Shown: positions 49,089-61,216, counted from the first letter of the stretch. The stretch is DNA of 64,000 bases from Leptospira abararensis (GCF_016918735.1 NZ_JAFFPR010000007.1:62001-126000), one strand, 5' to 3'. Notes: generated by a model from the letters alone, not told the origin. Numbers and translations: made by a program.

Positions 49089-49460
49089 ATGGAACCAGTC
49101 CAGAACCTTCGGAAAACAAATTCAGGTTTAGAAATCTCTTGGGAGGGGTATTTAACCGTACCTTTTGTAAAAGAATGGAAAAAACTAACTGAAATTTGGG
49201 CAATTTCCAAAGGAACCGCCATCCAACTAGATCTAAACGGAATCCAGCGAATCGATTCCGCGGGAATTCAGTTTTTGATGTATCTGAAAACATTAAGTCA
49301 AAAAAAACATTTTTCGATCCATCTTTCGAACCACTCCCTTCCCGTTTTGAAAGTTTTAGATCTACTAGGTCTTGTTAGTTTTTTTGGTGACCGAGTTAAG
49401 GTAAAAAAAGAACATTCCGCTGAAGTAGAATTTCGTTACGGCACAAGGAAAATCGACTAA
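49089..49460 (+). CDS. STAS-domain protein in the chemotaxis block
   Basis: A 123-residue STAS domain: AIQLDLNGIQRIDSAGIQFL carries the site Ser of anti-anti-sigma factors (about residue 59), followed by HLSNHSLPVLKVLDLLGL. It resembles SpoIIAA/RsbV. Its stop overlaps the cheA start by one base, so the two are coupled. A STAS protein is not a standard chemotaxis part; it might be a phosphorylatable partner of the REC-HATPase protein upstream, which is inference. Confidence 0.88.
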   Translation: MEPVQNLRKTNSGLEISWEGYLTVPFVKEWKKLTEIWAISKGTAIQLDLNGIQRIDSAGIQFLMYLKTLSQKKHFSIHLSNHSLPVLKVLDLLGLVSFFGDRVKVKKEHSAEVEFRYGTRKID

Positions 49461-51661
49461 TGGATTTAACAGAGGTTATAGATGCCTATTTAGTTGAATC
49501 CGAAGAGTTCCTTCGTGATATGGAAGCAATCCTACTACGTACGGAGATTTCCGTCCCTACGGATGACGATCTCAATGCGATATTTCGCGCTGTCCATACA
49601 ATCAAAGGAACAGCGGGAATGTTTGGTTTTGAATCGACTGTAAAATTTACACATGTTGTTGAAAATCTTTTGGACCAATTACGATCCCATGAAATTCCCT
49701 TCCAACAAGAACTAACAGAAATTTTACTAAAAGCAAAAGACCATCTCTCTTATTTAGTAGCCGAAGAAACAAAAGGGAAAATACCTGAGTCAAAGATCGT
49801 CCACGGGAACTCTATCTTAGATTTAATGAAGCCCTTCCAAAAACTGGAAGATGAGAATCCAACAAAGAACCAAATCGAAAAAGATCCCGTATCACAAAAA
49901 GAAAACCTAAGTTTCAGTAACTCTAGTCTACTAGAAAATTCTGAATCAAAACAAAAATCAGATTCTTCCATTCCAGGTTACTTAATTTCTTTTCGACCGA
50001 ACCGAAACGTATTTTCCCAAGGACTCGACCCCATCTCGTTTATCGGATACTTAAAAAAAATTGGTAAAATCCAGGCCTTAAAAACAATTTCAGATCCGAT
50101 TCAAAACTCTGAAGAATTTGATCCAGAATCCTGTTATTTAGGTTTCGAAATCCACTTGGTTTGTGATTCCGATTTGGAAACAGTTCGCAAAGTATTTAAC
50201 TTTATTGAAGGTGATTCTTTTCTACATATCCTCCCCCCAGGTGCCAGTATAGAAGACCTGGCCGATCTTTCTGGGCAATTACCAGAAGAAGAAATTTTAC
50301 TCGGGAACATTTGGAAAGAAATCCAAATTCTAACAGATGCTAATTTAATTAATTACTTTGAGGAGTTGAAAATCCGTAAGACAGGTATTTCCCCTTCCCA
50401 AATCAAAAGCCAAACACCAACTTCTTTGCCGGAAAGAATCCAAGAACCAGAAGATTCAAAAATTCCAGCAAATGCTCTTAAAGATCAGAATAAATCATCA
50501 ACGATTAAAGTAGATTCTAAACGAATTGATAATTTAATCAATCGTGTGGGAGAACTAGTAGTGGCCTCTGCCAATATGAACCAACTCATCGGTTCTATGG
50601 AAGATTCTAATCTCCAAGAATCTTCCATGCTTGCGATGCGACTACTCAACGAAGTGAGAGAAATTTCGCTAAAATTGAGAATGGTTCCTATTGGAGATAC
50701 TTTTCAAAAGTATACAAGAACCGTTCGAGATTTAGGCAAAGATCTTGGTAAAGAAATCAAACTGATCACTGAAGGAAATGAAACAGAACTCGATCGAAAC
50801 ATAGTAGATAAGTTAGGTGATCCTTTAACCCACTTAGTCAGAAATGCTTGTGACCACGGATTGGAACCAACAGAAGAACGAATCAAAAAGGGAAAACCAA
50901 AACAAGGAACAATCAAACTCAACGCCTTCCATGAAGCTGGAAGTGTAGTCATTGAAATCACCGATGACGGAAATGGGATTCAAAAAGAAAAAGTTTGGCA
51001 AAAAGGAATTGATAAAGGACTTGTCTCTGGACCTCAACCAGATTCAGACGAAGATGTCTTTAAACTTCTGTTTCATCCCGGACTTTCGACTGCTTCGAAA
51101 GTAACCAATGTTTCCGGTAGAGGTGTGGGCCTTGATGTTGTTTTACAAAACATTGAATCCTTACGTGGAACTATTGCTGTCAAATCAACTCAGAACCAAG
51201 GAAGTTGTTTCACTATTCGTCTACCATTAACCCTTGCAATCATTGATGGATTTTTAGTAGAAGTGGGAAAAAACCAATTCATCATTCCTATGGATATGGT
51301 TTTGGAATGCCTCCACTTTACAGAGGAAAACAAAATGGATTCCAACAACTTCTTTCCATTGCGAGGGAATTTAATTCCATTCCTTCGTCTCAAAGACTAT
51401 TATCCAACGGAATCTACAAATGAAAATTCCCGCGAAAATATTGTAATTGTTCGGAATGGAGAAAAAAAAGCAGGAATCGTTGTCGAGCGACTTCTTGGGG
51501 AATACCAAACAGTAATCAAACCTATGGGATCGGTATTCCGTCATGTAAAGGGTGTAAGTGGTTCGAGTATTTTAGGAGATGGAAATGTGGCCCTGATTAT
51601 TGACATTCCCTCCCTCTTCGAAAGAACCATAGCTGTTGAAAACGAAAGATTATATAAATGA
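49460..51661 (+). CDS. cheA: Chemotaxis histidine kinase CheA
   Basis: A 733-residue CheA. P1 has H46 in [15 protein letters not shown] middle segment (about 170-300) has [20 protein letters not shown], a ferredoxin-like module in place of classic P2. The P3 dimer helix begins [20 protein letters not shown], and P4 has [18 protein letters not shown] and [10 protein letters not shown]5 is CheW-like at the C terminus. It phosphorylates CheY and CheB. The stop lies 10 bases before the receptor's ATG. Confidence 0.96.
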   Translation: MDLTEVIDAYLVESEEFLRDMEAILLRTEISVPTDDDLNAIFRAVHTIKGTAGMFGFESTVKFTHVVENLLDQLRSHEIPFQQELTEILLKAKDHLSYLVAEETKGKIPESKIVHGNSILDLMKPFQKLEDENPTKNQIEKDPVSQKENLSFSNSSLLENSESKQKSDSSIPGYLISFRPNRNVFSQGLDPISFIGYLKKIGKIQALKTISDPIQNSEEFDPESCYLGFEIHLVCDSDLETVRKVFNFIEGDSFLHILPPGASIEDLADLSGQLPEEEILLGNIWKEIQILTDANLINYFEELKIRKTGISPSQIKSQTPTSLPERIQEPEDSKIPANALKDQNKSSTIKVDSKRIDNLINRVGELVVASANMNQLIGSMEDSNLQESSMLAMRLLNEVREISLKLRMVPIGDTFQKYTRTVRDLGKDLGKEIKLITEGNETELDRNIVDKLGDPLTHLVRNACDHGLEPTEERIKKGKPKQGTIKLNAFHEAGSVVIEITDDGNGIQKEKVWQKGIDKGLVSGPQPDSDEDVFKLLFHPGLSTASKVTNVSGRGVGLDVVLQNIESLRGTIAVKSTQNQGSCFTIRLPLTLAIIDGFLVEVGKNQFIIPMDMVLECLHFTEENKMDSNNFFPLRGNLIPFLRLKDYYPTESTNENSRENIVIVRNGEKKAGIVVERLLGEYQTVIKPMGSVFRHVKGVSGSSILGDGNVALIIDIPSLFERTIAVENERLYK

Positions 51662-51671
51662 AGAGGATGAT

Positions 51672-54386
51672 ATGAAAAATATAAAGATAAGTACAAAGCT
51701 GATAGGTTTTTTCCTTACGGGTCTACTATTTGTTATTTGGACTGCGTTTTATTCCTGGGGGACACTCACTAATTCGGGTATCGCGGAAGAAAAAACAAAA
51801 ATTCAAATCCAAAAATCTGAAAACCTAACATCGGTTTGGAATTTAAGTCAATCGATACAGTCCGATCTCTTCACAGTCGTCCAATCGCAGGAAATAGATA
51901 AAACCTCAGTTGCCAAAATCAAATATGATTTAGAAAAACTGAATTCTGCTTGGGAAGAAATCTCCAAGTTCCCTACCTCCACCGAAGAATCGGTCATCCT
52001 AAAATCAGCTCAAATCCAGAAAGAAGAATATATAACTTTGATTAAGGCGTTTTTAAACGACCCGGAAGATCTCACAAAAAAAGACCTTCTAAAATCGAGC
52101 TTAACTGAACTTTGGAAACCCTATTCTATTTCCATTTCCAAATGGAACTCTCAGATACAAAAAGACAGTCTATCTGAAATTTCCAGAGAAGAAACAAAAC
52201 CTTTAGAAAAACTTTTTCCCTTATTCATTTCCGGTGCCCTTTTTCTAACGATCACAGCACTTCTAATGTTTCTTTTACTGAGACAAGTAGGAAAACCGCT
52301 CAAAGACGCCATCCAAATCAAAACGGCATTGGACAGCGTTTCTACAAACGTAATGATTTCCGATTTGGATTTGAATGTGGTGTATATGAACAAAGCCATT
52401 AATACCATGTTTGCCAAATCAGAATCTGATATAAAAACCCAAATTCGTAACTTCTCTCTAAAAGATTTGATGGGGAGTAACATTGACGGTTATCATAAAG
52501 ACCCGAGCCACCAACGTAGGCTTCTTGGCAGCTTCACTTCAGAACACAAAACAAGTATTAAAATTGGAAACAGAGAGTTTAGTCTGATTGCAAATCCCAT
52601 CATTACTCCGAGTGGCGAAAGATTGGGTAGTGTTGTGGAGTGGGCAGATGTGACCGAGGCCAATGCAAATGCAAGAGCCATCGAAAGATCACAAGCAACT
52701 GTAGATTTCAATATGGACGGAACAGTCTCTCATGCAAATGAGAATTTCTTAAATCTAATGGGTTATACTTTGAATGAAGTCAAAGGCCAACACCATAGAA
52801 TTTTCCTCGAATCCCAGGAAGCAAATTCAGAGGGTTATCGTCAATTTTGGTCAGCTCTCAACAGAGGCGAGTTCCAAACAGCCGAATACAAACGAATTGG
52901 TAAAAATGGAAAAGAGGTCTGGCTCCAAGCCACTTACACGCCAATCCTTGATGCCAACGGCAAACCATACAAAGTAATCAAATTTGCAACAGACATCACT
53001 GAAAATAAAAAACAAGTCAGAGAATTTGTTGGCCAAATTGAAGCCATCAACAAAGCACAAGCGACCATCGAGTTTAATATGGATGGAACCATCATCACTG
53101 CCAACGATATCTTTCAAAAAACAATGGGATACAGCTTACAAGAGATTGTAGGAAAACATCACAGAATGTTTGTAGAACCATCCATGGTCAACTCAGAAGA
53201 TTATCGTCAATTTTGGGCAACACTCAACAGAGGAGAATACCAAACCGCAGAATACAGAAGGATCGGCAAGGGAGGAAAAGGAGTTTGGCTCCAAGCAACT
53301 TACAACCCCATCCTTGATCTCAACGGAAAACCTTATAAAGTCATCAAATTTGCAACAGATATTACGGAACAAAAAAATATCGCCATTGAAACAGCTCGTA
53401 TTGTAGACGATCTAGTGATTGGACTGGCTGCTTTAGAGAACGGCGACTTAACGCAACTCATTACCAATGATTACGATGGTGGGTTTGCAAAACTTAGAGA
53501 TTCCTTTAACAATACATCCAAAAAACTTGTGGATATCATAAACGATGTAAAAACCAATACAGACGCTTTGGTGAATGCCGCCGATGAAGTGGCATCCACT
53601 GCCAGTACACTTTCACAAGGTGCCAGCGAACAAGCTGCATCTGTCGAAGAAACTTCCGCTTCCTTAGAGGAAATGGGTGCCTCCATTGATCAAAATGCAG
53701 AAAATGCAAAACAGACGGATACTATTGCAACAAAATCTGCAAAAGATGCAAAACAAGGTGGCGAAGCCGTAAGAAATACAGTATCAGCGATGAAAGAAAT
53801 TGCAGATAAAATATCTATCATTGAAGATATCGCTTACCAAACCAACTTACTTGCGTTAAATGCTGCAATTGAAGCAGCAAGAGCTGGTGAACACGGAAAA
53901 GGATTTGCTGTGGTTGCATCCGAAGTTAGAAAACTTGCAGAACGTTCTCAAAAATCAGCGAATGAAATTGGAAGTTTGGCTGGAAATTCCGTTCAGATAG
54001 CAGAATCTGCAGGAAAACTCATTGAGGAAATTGTTCCTGCCATCAATAAAACTGCCGACCTTGTGCAAGAGATTACGGCAGCGAGCCAAGAACAATCTTC
54101 TGGTGTCAATGAGGTCAACAAAGCCATGGGACAACTAGACCAAGTATCCCAACAATCAGCAAGTGCCTCAGAAGAACTAGCAGCCATTGCGGAAGAGTTA
54201 CAAGCACAAGCGGAAAAACTTCTCTCTTCTATTAGTTTCTTCAAACTAGGAAAACAAGCGACCTTTCAATCTGTTGTAGAATCCAAACATTCAAAACCGG
54301 TAGCAAAACCAGCGGGACGTCTACAAACACCGAATGCCAGAAAAGCGGATCCGTCCGATGACAATGGCAAATTTCAGAAGTATTAA
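51672..54386 (+). CDS. Methyl-accepting chemotaxis receptor with three PAS domains
   Basis: A 904-residue receptor. It has two membrane helices (about 8-27 and 180-203) around a four-helix-type periplasmic domain, three PAS domains (about 215-340, 340-460, 465-585), a short HAMP-like part and the signalling tip with [23 protein letters not shown] 2 and PAS 3 are near copies ([34 protein letters not shown] in both), a recent duplication. No C-terminal CheR-binding pentapeptide is seen. ATG 51672 is used, after GAGGATG. Confidence 0.93.
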   Translation: MKNIKISTKLIGFFLTGLLFVIWTAFYSWGTLTNSGIAEEKTKIQIQKSENLTSVWNLSQSIQSDLFTVVQSQEIDKTSVAKIKYDLEKLNSAWEEISKFPTSTEESVILKSAQIQKEEYITLIKAFLNDPEDLTKKDLLKSSLTELWKPYSISISKWNSQIQKDSLSEISREETKPLEKLFPLFISGALFLTITALLMFLLLRQVGKPLKDAIQIKTALDSVSTNVMISDLDLNVVYMNKAINTMFAKSESDIKTQIRNFSLKDLMGSNIDGYHKDPSHQRRLLGSFTSEHKTSIKIGNREFSLIANPIITPSGERLGSVVEWADVTEANANARAIERSQATVDFNMDGTVSHANENFLNLMGYTLNEVKGQHHRIFLESQEANSEGYRQFWSALNRGEFQTAEYKRIGKNGKEVWLQATYTPILDANGKPYKVIKFATDITENKKQVREFVGQIEAINKAQATIEFNMDGTIITANDIFQKTMGYSLQEIVGKHHRMFVEPSMVNSEDYRQFWATLNRGEYQTAEYRRIGKGGKGVWLQATYNPILDLNGKPYKVIKFATDITEQKNIAIETARIVDDLVIGLAALENGDLTQLITNDYDGGFAKLRDSFNNTSKKLVDIINDVKTNTDALVNAADEVASTASTLSQGASEQAASVEETSASLEEMGASIDQNAENAKQTDTIATKSAKDAKQGGEAVRNTVSAMKEIADKISIIEDIAYQTNLLALNAAIEAARAGEHGKGFAVVASEVRKLAERSQKSANEIGSLAGNSVQIAESAGKLIEEIVPAINKTADLVQEITAASQEQSSGVNEVNKAMGQLDQVSQQSASASEELAAIAEELQAQAEKLLSSISFFKLGKQATFQSVVESKHSKPVAKPAGRLQTPNARKADPSDDNGKFQKY

Positions 54387-54399
54387 GTAGGATACCTAT

Positions 54400-54876
54400 A
54401 TGCAGGAACTCCAATACTTAACTTTTTTAATTTCGGAAGAACTTTTCGGCCTAGGAATTTTGTATATCAAAGAGATCATAGAATTTGAGTCAGTGACTCA
54501 CGTTCCGATGATGCCAGATTACATACCAGGTGTGATTAACTTGAGAGGTAATGTAGTACCCGTCATTGACCTCAATATGAGATTTTACAAAAAGAAAACA
54601 GAAACAAATAGAAAAACCTGTATCATCATTACAGAAATCAAGATGGATAATGAAATCATAGATGTAGGTCTCCTAGTCGACGCGGTCAATGAAGTGGTAG
54701 ACATCACTCCCGATTCCGTTGAGGAGCCACCCAGTTTTGGTTCCAAAATCCGATTGGATTTTATCCAAGGTCTCGGGAAATTAGAAAATAAATTTGTGAT
54801 TATTCTGAAAGTGAACCAAATTCTGGAACTTTCTGAGTTACAATCCATCCAAGAAACCTCGTCAAATGTGATGTGA
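54400..54876 (+). CDS. cheW: Chemotaxis coupling protein CheW
   Basis: A 158-residue CheW. It has LTFLISEELFGLGILYIKEI, PDYIPGVINLRGNVVPVIDL and VGLLVDAVNEVVDI. It links receptors to CheA P5. It follows the receptor by 13 bases and its stop overlaps the cheD start by one base. Confidence 0.95.
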   Translation: MQELQYLTFLISEELFGLGILYIKEIIEFESVTHVPMMPDYIPGVINLRGNVVPVIDLNMRFYKKKTETNRKTCIIITEIKMDNEIIDVGLLVDAVNEVVDITPDSVEEPPSFGSKIRLDFIQGLGKLENKFVIILKVNQILELSELQSIQETSSNVM

Positions 54877-55364
54877 TGGATTCGCCAATTGAAGTGATTG
54901 ATCGTTTTCTTAACCCCGGAGAAATATTCTTCGGCGGGCCAGAATTTAGGGTCAGAACATTACTTGGATCTTGTGTATCTATTGTTTTATGGCATCCGAA
55001 TCGCCAATTAGGGGGGTTGTGTCATTACCTCCTTCCTACCCCTGCCGATCTCCACTCTGAAAAAACCCACAAATATGGAATCGATGCGGTTTCCTTTTTT
55101 TTCACCGAAATGAAAAAACATAGGTCGTCACCAAGCGAGTATTACGCGAAAATATTTGGCGGATCCAACATGTTTCTCCACGAAGAAAGAGAAATTTTAA
55201 AAGACAACTCCACTTCTCACGTCGGAAAAAGAAATGCAGAATTCGCCAAAAAAATCCTGGGAGATAATGGAATCAAAATCCTCTCTGAAGACATTGGTGG
55301 AACTTTATCGAGAAAGATATATTTTACCGTATGGGACGGTGAAGTATGGGTAGAAAAAAAATAG
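54876..55364 (+). CDS. cheD: Chemoreceptor glutamine deamidase CheD
   Basis: A 162-residue CheD. The catalytic Cys lies in [12 protein letters not shown] and the His in GGLCHYLLP. The C-terminal half has [12 protein letters not shown] and [13 protein letters not shown], and ends [13 protein letters not shown]. It deamidates receptor glutamines and can interact with CheC or CheB. ATG 54876 and GTG 54873 are both possible; ATG was chosen. The cheB gene follows 4 bases later. Confidence 0.94.
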   Translation: MDSPIEVIDRFLNPGEIFFGGPEFRVRTLLGSCVSIVLWHPNRQLGGLCHYLLPTPADLHSEKTHKYGIDAVSFFFTEMKKHRSSPSEYYAKIFGGSNMFLHEEREILKDNSTSHVGKRNAEFAKKILGDNGIKILSEDIGGTLSRKIYFTVWDGEVWVEKK

Positions 55365-55368
55365 GTTT

Positions 55369-56421
55369 ATGAAAAAAATCAAGGTATTTGTCATTGATGA
55401 TTCTGCTGTCGTAAGACAAGTGTTAACTGAAATATTCAAATCGGACTCTAACTTTGAATTTTTAGGAAGTGCTTCTGATCCACTTTTTGCACTGGATAAA
55501 ATGACTAACAATTGGCCCGATGTGATTGTTTTGGACATTGAAATGCCAAGAATGGACGGGTTATCTTTTTTAAAAAAGATCATGTCAGAAAGACCAACTC
55601 CCGTGGTCATATGTTCTACTTTAACTACGGAAGGTTCCGATACGGCAATGCTTGCGATGAGCCTTGGTGCCTGTGATATAATCACAAAACCAAAAATTGG
55701 ATTAAAAGATTTTTTAAATGAAAGCACCATTGAACTCACCGATGCTGTAATGGCGGCTGCCTCTGTTTCATTAAAATCTCTTCCTGCACTTACCAACCAA
55801 AAACAATTCACGATCAAACTAGACAAAAAACAAGATATCTCCCAACTTCAAGCCACAGAAAAAATTGTGGCGATTGGAACTTCTACGGGAGGGACTATTG
55901 CCTTAGAAGAAGTTCTTACGAAACTTCCAAGAGATAAAACTCCCGGGATTGTCATTGTCCAACATATGCCAGAAAAATTTACTGAAACCTTTGCCAAACG
56001 TTTGGATTCCATCTGCGAAATCAGTGTAAGGGAAGCAAAGGATGGAGACCGGGTCGTTCGAGGCCTAGCCCTCATTGCACCAGGAAACCGTCATATGACT
56101 GTAAAGCGCTCTGGTGCCCAATACTATGTAGAAGTTACTGATGGTCCCCTCGTCAATCGTCACAAACCATCTGTAGATGTGCTTTTTCGTTCTGTAGCAA
56201 GGCATGCAGGAAAAAATGCGAAAGGTATCATTATGACGGGGATGGGAGATGATGGTGCCGCAGGACTGCATGAAATGAAAGAGGCAGGAGCAGATACTAT
56301 TGCCCAAAATGAAGAAACTTCTGTTGTGTTTGGAATGCCAAAGGAAGCAATCAAGAGAGGAAGTGCAAACCACATCCTCCCTTTGACTGAAATTTACAAA
56401 ACAATCGTGGGTTACGGTTGA
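55369..56421 (+). CDS. cheB: Chemotaxis protein-glutamate methylesterase CheB
   Basis: A 350-residue CheB with N-terminal REC domain (D56 in [13 protein letters not shown]) and C-terminal methylesterase. The catalytic triad lies in AIGTSTGGT (Ser), [10 protein letters not shown] (His) and [11 protein letters not shown] (Asp). It removes methyl groups or deamidates receptors. No cheR is found nearby, so the methylating enzyme is encoded elsewhere. It ends one base before the convergent carboxylase gene, with no room for a terminator. Confidence 0.96.
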   Translation: MKKIKVFVIDDSAVVRQVLTEIFKSDSNFEFLGSASDPLFALDKMTNNWPDVIVLDIEMPRMDGLSFLKKIMSERPTPVVICSTLTTEGSDTAMLAMSLGACDIITKPKIGLKDFLNESTIELTDAVMAAASVSLKSLPALTNQKQFTIKLDKKQDISQLQATEKIVAIGTSTGGTIALEEVLTKLPRDKTPGIVIVQHMPEKFTETFAKRLDSICEISVREAKDGDRVVRGLALIAPGNRHMTVKRSGAQYYVEVTDGPLVNRHKPSVDVLFRSVARHAGKNAKGIIMTGMGDDGAAGLHEMKEAGADTIAQNEETSVVFGMPKEAIKRGSANHILPLTEIYKTIVGYG

Positions 56422-59175
56422 TTAACCGAGACCCAACTCTTTCGTTACTTTTACTTTTCTAGCTCGAATGTCTTCCGGAGACTCTTCTTTTAGAATTTCA
56501 TCTGGTTTGATTTTGAATATGGGTTGTGCTTTCGAAACAATCTTTCCATCGGAATCTACCATTAGATTTTTAACAACGGTTCCACTCACTGGAGCTAGAA
56601 TTTTGTTAAACATCTTCATTACCTCAATGATAAAGAGTGGTTGTCCTGCTTGGAAATGATCCCCCTCATTGATAAGTTGTGGTAGGTTCGGAGCTTCCTT
56701 AGAGTAAAACATTCCACCCATAGGTGCCACAATTTCATCCCCAGACATTTTTGGCGGTGGGTTCAAAGTTTTGATCAAAGCATCTCTAGTATCTTTGTTT
56801 TTGAATTCGTCAGGTACCACTCCGTCCAAATCTGCATTCACATCCAAACCAAAGAAATTGGATTTGATACCGATTTTGGGAAGTAACAATAATGTTTCAA
56901 GACCTGCTTGGAATCCATTATGGCTTGCAACAGAAGCAGTCCAGAGTTCCTCAGAAAGAGTTTTCGAAGGATTTTTACCTTTGGCCAATGCTTCAGAGAG
57001 TTCTTTCCAAGAACTAAGTCCAGTTCTTACCGAAAGTTCGGAATAGAATGCTTTTGCTTCTGTGAGTAGGTTTGCATCATGATCCCAAATCTTTTCTGAA
57101 CTTGCTTTCTCTTCTGTTGTATCTAAATTCAAGTAGTAATACAAAGAATCCAAAAATTGGATGGGGTTTTCTGCGAAGGTTATATTGTTTCCAGTTCGTG
57201 TCCAAAGTTTGCCATCGAAGTATCCAAGAAATCCACCAAGTAGGTGCGGGTTAGCAAGAAGACGTTCCAAAGGACGAACAACAAGGGTCATCTTTTTGTT
57301 TAAGATTTTTTTCAGTTCTGGATCTGCAGCCTTAGTTTTTTCAGACCAAAGATACTCTAAATCCAAATCATTGATAATGGATTGTAAAGCACCGATCCCT
57401 GCTAAATAAGAAATCATAAAAGCAGTGGATGGTTTGAACATCGCATCCTTACCCAAAATCCATTGGATAAGACCGTAGTGAACAAGTAAGTTTGTTTCGA
57501 GGTTTTGCCCCCGAAGCTCTGTTTTGCGAAGAATGTTTCCTAAAATTTCTAAGTTTTCTGTTCTCGAATTCCCATAGGAAACGATAAGAGCTACGTTAGA
57601 ATCATACGCACCTGCTAGATTGTAGTGAACAAAGGCACCTGTATCAGGGTTACGAGTACAAATACCTTGGTCATCTCGAATTTCTTCAGGAAGTGCATTG
57701 GACCAGTTTTGGATGATCCCACCTGCATGTGGTTGCAGAGCACGGTTTGTGGCATTGATTCGCACTTCCGCTCCGGATACATTTCTTACGATTCTTTCCG
57801 GTTTAGGAACTCTTGGTCCATGGATGGAAAGAACAGCCATTGCTTCCACAAGGGAATCAATATAAAAGAAATCATTTGGATCACTTGGATTGGTGAACTT
57901 CATTTTGTACACCATCTCGGTAACACGATGTTCTACTTGAATCCTTGTGTTTACTTCCATAAAGAAGAAACTATTCCCTTCTACAATACATTCAAAAGTA
58001 GAAACTGAATTCAAACGAATTGCTTTTCCAAACACTTCTGCTTGGTTTTCCATATCTTTTAAAGTTTGTGTGTCTTTATCTAAGATTGCGGCTTTTTTAG
58101 GATTTGTAGAACGAACGAGATCTGCTTCTTTTTGGAGTAACTCTACCGTTTGAGAAATTTCTAAAAGTTTTTGTTCGTGCATTTGTAAGGAACAATCACG
58201 ACCCCCAAGTGACAAAGACCATTCTCCGTTTCCAATCAACTGGATTTCGTTATGGCGAGTGTTTTCAATATTTAACTCGATAAGGAAGTTTCTATTGGAT
58301 CCAACGGCAGTGACTTTCGATTCCGCAAGGATTTCCATGACTGCTGCATCAATTTCAGATTTTTCGCTGATGACACGTTGTCCCTTTCCCCCACCACCAC
58401 CGATGTATTTGAATCGAACTCGTTTTCCTGGGTACTTTTTCCAAATATCTTCACAAAGAATGGCAGACTCTTTTTGTAAATCAGGGATAGAGGTAATGTC
58501 TATGGTTTTTTCATAAGATAGTTGGAGTAAATCTTCCGCATTGTCTTCGAGAGACCTTGCATCATTAAAAGAAAAGCTTAAGTTATTTTCTTTAGCTACT
58601 TTTAGAAGTCCGTCTTTGGAATTTCCAGTTTTACGGAGTAAAGCAAGAGCGGTAATATTATCCACACCAGGGGTTACCGATACATTGAGACTTCTAGCAA
58701 GTTTTTTTGCCTCATCTTTAGCACCTGCACCTTTCGCTACATGGGAACTTGGCCCCATAAAGATGATTCCCGCTTTTTCAATAGCTTCAATAAATTCGGC
58801 ATCTTCTGCCATAAATCCGTAACCAGCAAAGATATGAGTGTATCCATTGCTTTTAGCAATACCAATGATTTGGTGGATCCGCTGTTCTTTCTCTTCTTTC
58901 CCTGCTCCCATATAATCTGGAACACGATGGATATTTTCCGCAAAACGGAAGTTACGTAGTTCTGGTGCCAAAGCCTTTGGATAGACAATAGAATCTTTTT
59001 CTGAAAGTAAAATTCCGTATTCTTTCACACCAATGGAATCAAAAACATCCATGGTTTCTTTACGAACAGGGCCACGACAAACAATGAGGCACTTGATCGA
59101 TTCTACACTAAAGGACCGAATCCATGCGGAATCGGATTCTTGGAACTGAATGCGTTTTAAATTCTTATCTAACAT
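56422..59175 (-). CDS. Acyl-CoA carboxylase, biotin carboxylase fused to biotin carrier
   Basis: A 917-residue protein. The N-terminal biotin carboxylase part has FAGYGFMAEDAEFI and MGPSSHVAKGAG. A roughly 75-residue insertion precedes the ATP loop IGGGGGKGQRVIS, and EVNTRIQVEHRVTEM is the active-site motif. A long C-terminal linker (about 560-800) follows, then a biotinyl domain with EVMKM (K854). It carboxylates biotin and passes CO2 to the carboxyltransferase encoded 5 bases upstream. The substrate acyl-CoA (acetyl, propionyl or longer) is not decided. It is far longer than the usual 660-residue alpha subunit. Confidence 0.9.
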   Translation of the reverse strand: MLDKNLKRIQFQESDSAWIRSFSVESIKCLIVCRGPVRKETMDVFDSIGVKEYGILLSEKDSIVYPKALAPELRNFRFAENIHRVPDYMGAGKEEKEQRIHQIIGIAKSNGYTHIFAGYGFMAEDAEFIEAIEKAGIIFMGPSSHVAKGAGAKDEAKKLARSLNVSVTPGVDNITALALLRKTGNSKDGLLKVAKENNLSFSFNDARSLEDNAEDLLQLSYEKTIDITSIPDLQKESAILCEDIWKKYPGKRVRFKYIGGGGGKGQRVISEKSEIDAAVMEILAESKVTAVGSNRNFLIELNIENTRHNEIQLIGNGEWSLSLGGRDCSLQMHEQKLLEISQTVELLQKEADLVRSTNPKKAAILDKDTQTLKDMENQAEVFGKAIRLNSVSTFECIVEGNSFFFMEVNTRIQVEHRVTEMVYKMKFTNPSDPNDFFYIDSLVEAMAVLSIHGPRVPKPERIVRNVSGAEVRINATNRALQPHAGGIIQNWSNALPEEIRDDQGICTRNPDTGAFVHYNLAGAYDSNVALIVSYGNSRTENLEILGNILRKTELRGQNLETNLLVHYGLIQWILGKDAMFKPSTAFMISYLAGIGALQSIINDLDLEYLWSEKTKAADPELKKILNKKMTLVVRPLERLLANPHLLGGFLGYFDGKLWTRTGNNITFAENPIQFLDSLYYYLNLDTTEEKASSEKIWDHDANLLTEAKAFYSELSVRTGLSSWKELSEALAKGKNPSKTLSEELWTASVASHNGFQAGLETLLLLPKIGIKSNFFGLDVNADLDGVVPDEFKNKDTRDALIKTLNPPPKMSGDEIVAPMGGMFYSKEAPNLPQLINEGDHFQAGQPLFIIEVMKMFNKILAPVSGTVVKNLMVDSDGKIVSKAQPIFKIKPDEILKEESPEDIRARKVKVTKELGLG

Positions 59176-59180
59176 GGAAA

Positions 59181-60827
59181 TTATTCAAACTCCCTTTGAG
59201 GACCGGACATTTCCGCCGGTTTGTATTTGGACATCAGGAAACTCAAGTTTTTAGATAACACATTTCTTGTGTATCCTGGTAAAATGATGGAAGAAACAGA
59301 ACCAAGAGAGAGTGCTTCTTTTGGATTCATCAGTTCTTTTTCGTATCTTTGGCCTATTTCGAAAAGTTTGGCATCGCGAACGGAAGCGGCTTCTTTTTCA
59401 CTCATACCTTTTTTGACATTAGCCAAAAATTCTTTTTGAATTCCTGTGATTTCATCCTTGTAAACATACTCTTTTCCAGCAGGACCCATTACCGCAATCC
59501 TTGCCGTAGGAAGAGCAAAAACCATAGAGGCTCCCGTAAAATACGAGTTAAATGTTGCATAAGCTCCACCAAACGCGTTACGGATGATCAGAGTGAGCCT
59601 AGGAGTTCGAAGATCAATGATGGAATCGAGGAGTTTTCTACCTTCGAGAACAATTCCATTGTGTTCTTGGTCACGGCCTGGTAAAAAACCCGTTGTATCT
59701 TCAATGAAAACCATCGGGATATTGTATAAGTTACAAAATCTTACGAAACGAGTTCCCTTACGAGAAGCACCGATATCAATCTGACCAGAAGAAACAGCAG
59801 AGTTATTGGCAAGAAAACCAACAACATGTCCACCAATCCGACCAAAAGCTGTGACAATGTTTCTTGCTCTTTGTGGTTGTAATTCAAAGAATTCCCCATG
59901 GTCACAGATTTGTTGTAAATACAAAGTGATATCAAATGGAGTGTTCATTCCTGTTGGGGAATTGAAGGTTTTTCGAAAAAGAATGTCTTCTTCGTAAATG
60001 AATCTGTCTACAGGATCTGAAGTAGGATAAAACGGCGCAAAACTATGGTTATTGTCTGGTAAGTAGGAAAGAAGGCGAATGGCAGTTCTAAGAGATCCGA
60101 GTTCATCACCTGTGACAAGGTCAACCACACCTGATTGCCCATGAACTTTGGGTCCACCTAAATCCTCGGCAGAAATATCTTCCCCAAGAACGGACTTCAC
60201 AACTCCAGGTCCCGTGAGTCCAAAGAAGGTTCCATCACATTGGATCATAAAGGAACCTTGGCGCGGTAAGTATGCCCCACCACCAGCGTTAAACCCAAAC
60301 ATGAGCATTACGGAAGGAACCACTCCACTAATCTTACGAAGTGCGGTGAATGCTTCGGAATATCCGTCAAGTCCACCCACTCCCGCAGGAACATAGGCGC
60401 CCGCAGAGTCGTTCATCCCTATGAGCGGGATCCCATGAGTTCCAGCCATTTGGATAAGACGAGCGAGTTTACTTCCGTTCGTTGCGTCCATGGAACCCGC
60501 ACGCAGTGTAAAGTCATGTCCGTAGACTGCAACATCACGGCCTTTGATATTTAAAATTCCAGTGACAATGGAAGCCCCGTCTAAATTGGGTCCCCAGTTT
60601 TGGTAGGTGATATTAGGTTCTTCATCAGTAAGGACTTTGATTCTCTCCCAAACCGTCATACGGCTTTTGGAGTGTTGGACGCGGATTCTATCTTCCCCGC
60701 CTCCAAGGATTGGTTTCTCAATGAGTTCCTTTCCTAGCTTGAGAGCATCATCATAAATTCCGGTTTGCGTTTCCGGAGCCTTGGTTTCTTTGAACGGGTT
60801 GTTTAGGGAATACTGCTTGGTTTCCAT
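59181..60827 (-). CDS. Acyl-CoA carboxylase carboxyltransferase subunit
   Basis: A 548-residue carboxyltransferase of the PccB/AccD5 type. The N half has [20 protein letters not shown] and [15 protein letters not shown]. The C half has [31 protein letters not shown] and [19 protein letters not shown]. It transfers CO2 from biotin to an acyl-CoA. It is the first gene of the two-gene carboxylase operon. The alpha subunit follows at 5 bases. Confidence 0.95.
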   Translation of the reverse strand: METKQYSLNNPFKETKAPETQTGIYDDALKLGKELIEKPILGGGEDRIRVQHSKSRMTVWERIKVLTDEEPNITYQNWGPNLDGASIVTGILNIKGRDVAVYGHDFTLRAGSMDATNGSKLARLIQMAGTHGIPLIGMNDSAGAYVPAGVGGLDGYSEAFTALRKISGVVPSVMLMFGFNAGGGAYLPRQGSFMIQCDGTFFGLTGPGVVKSVLGEDISAEDLGGPKVHGQSGVVDLVTGDELGSLRTAIRLLSYLPDNNHSFAPFYPTSDPVDRFIYEEDILFRKTFNSPTGMNTPFDITLYLQQICDHGEFFELQPQRARNIVTAFGRIGGHVVGFLANNSAVSSGQIDIGASRKGTRFVRFCNLYNIPMVFIEDTTGFLPGRDQEHNGIVLEGRKLLDSIIDLRTPRLTLIIRNAFGGAYATFNSYFTGASMVFALPTARIAVMGPAGKEYVYKDEITGIQKEFLANVKKGMSEKEAASVRDAKLFEIGQRYEKELMNPKEALSLGSVSSIILPGYTRNVLSKNLSFLMSKYKPAEMSGPQREFE

Positions 60828-60874
60828 AAGTTTTTTTCCAATGTTTTGTTTAGGATCACTTAGAAAAGTGATTT

Positions 60875-61216
60875 TTACTTCAGAGCAGAGCTCAAATCAG
60901 GATAAATTGTAAATAGCTGCTGCATTCCTATGATATCGAATACTTTCTCAACTGCCGGTTGGAGACCACAAATCGAAATACTTATCTTTTGTTCTTGGCA
61001 AAGACGCAGCGTTGTTACGAGCAATCGAAGTCCTGCAGAAGAAATAAAGGGAACATCACTTAAATTGAAAATGACTGGTTTGCCTGCGGCACCGACAAGG
61101 GCCATCAAATCCTTTTCTATTTTATGTGTGTTGTGAACATCCAAATTGCCTTGGACATGTACAACCAGCTTGTCTCCAACGGCTTCCGAATGGATTCCAA
61201 TTTTATCATCGTTCAT
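60875..61216 (-). CDS. Anti-sigma factor antagonist, STAS domain
   Basis: A 113-residue STAS protein. The phosphorylation site lies in [18 protein letters not shown] near residue 60, as in RsbV/SpoIIAA. It starts inside the last codons of the phosphatase gene (ATGA overlap). The pair is therefore the classic phosphatase/antagonist unit of a partner switch. The antagonist frees a sigma factor or another target when unphosphorylated. The target is not identified. Confidence 0.93.
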   Translation of the reverse strand: MNDDKIGIHSEAVGDKLVVHVQGNLDVHNTHKIEKDLMALVGAAGKPVIFNLSDVPFISSAGLRLLVTTLRLCQEQKISISICGLQPAVEKVFDIIGMQQLFTIYPDLSSALK

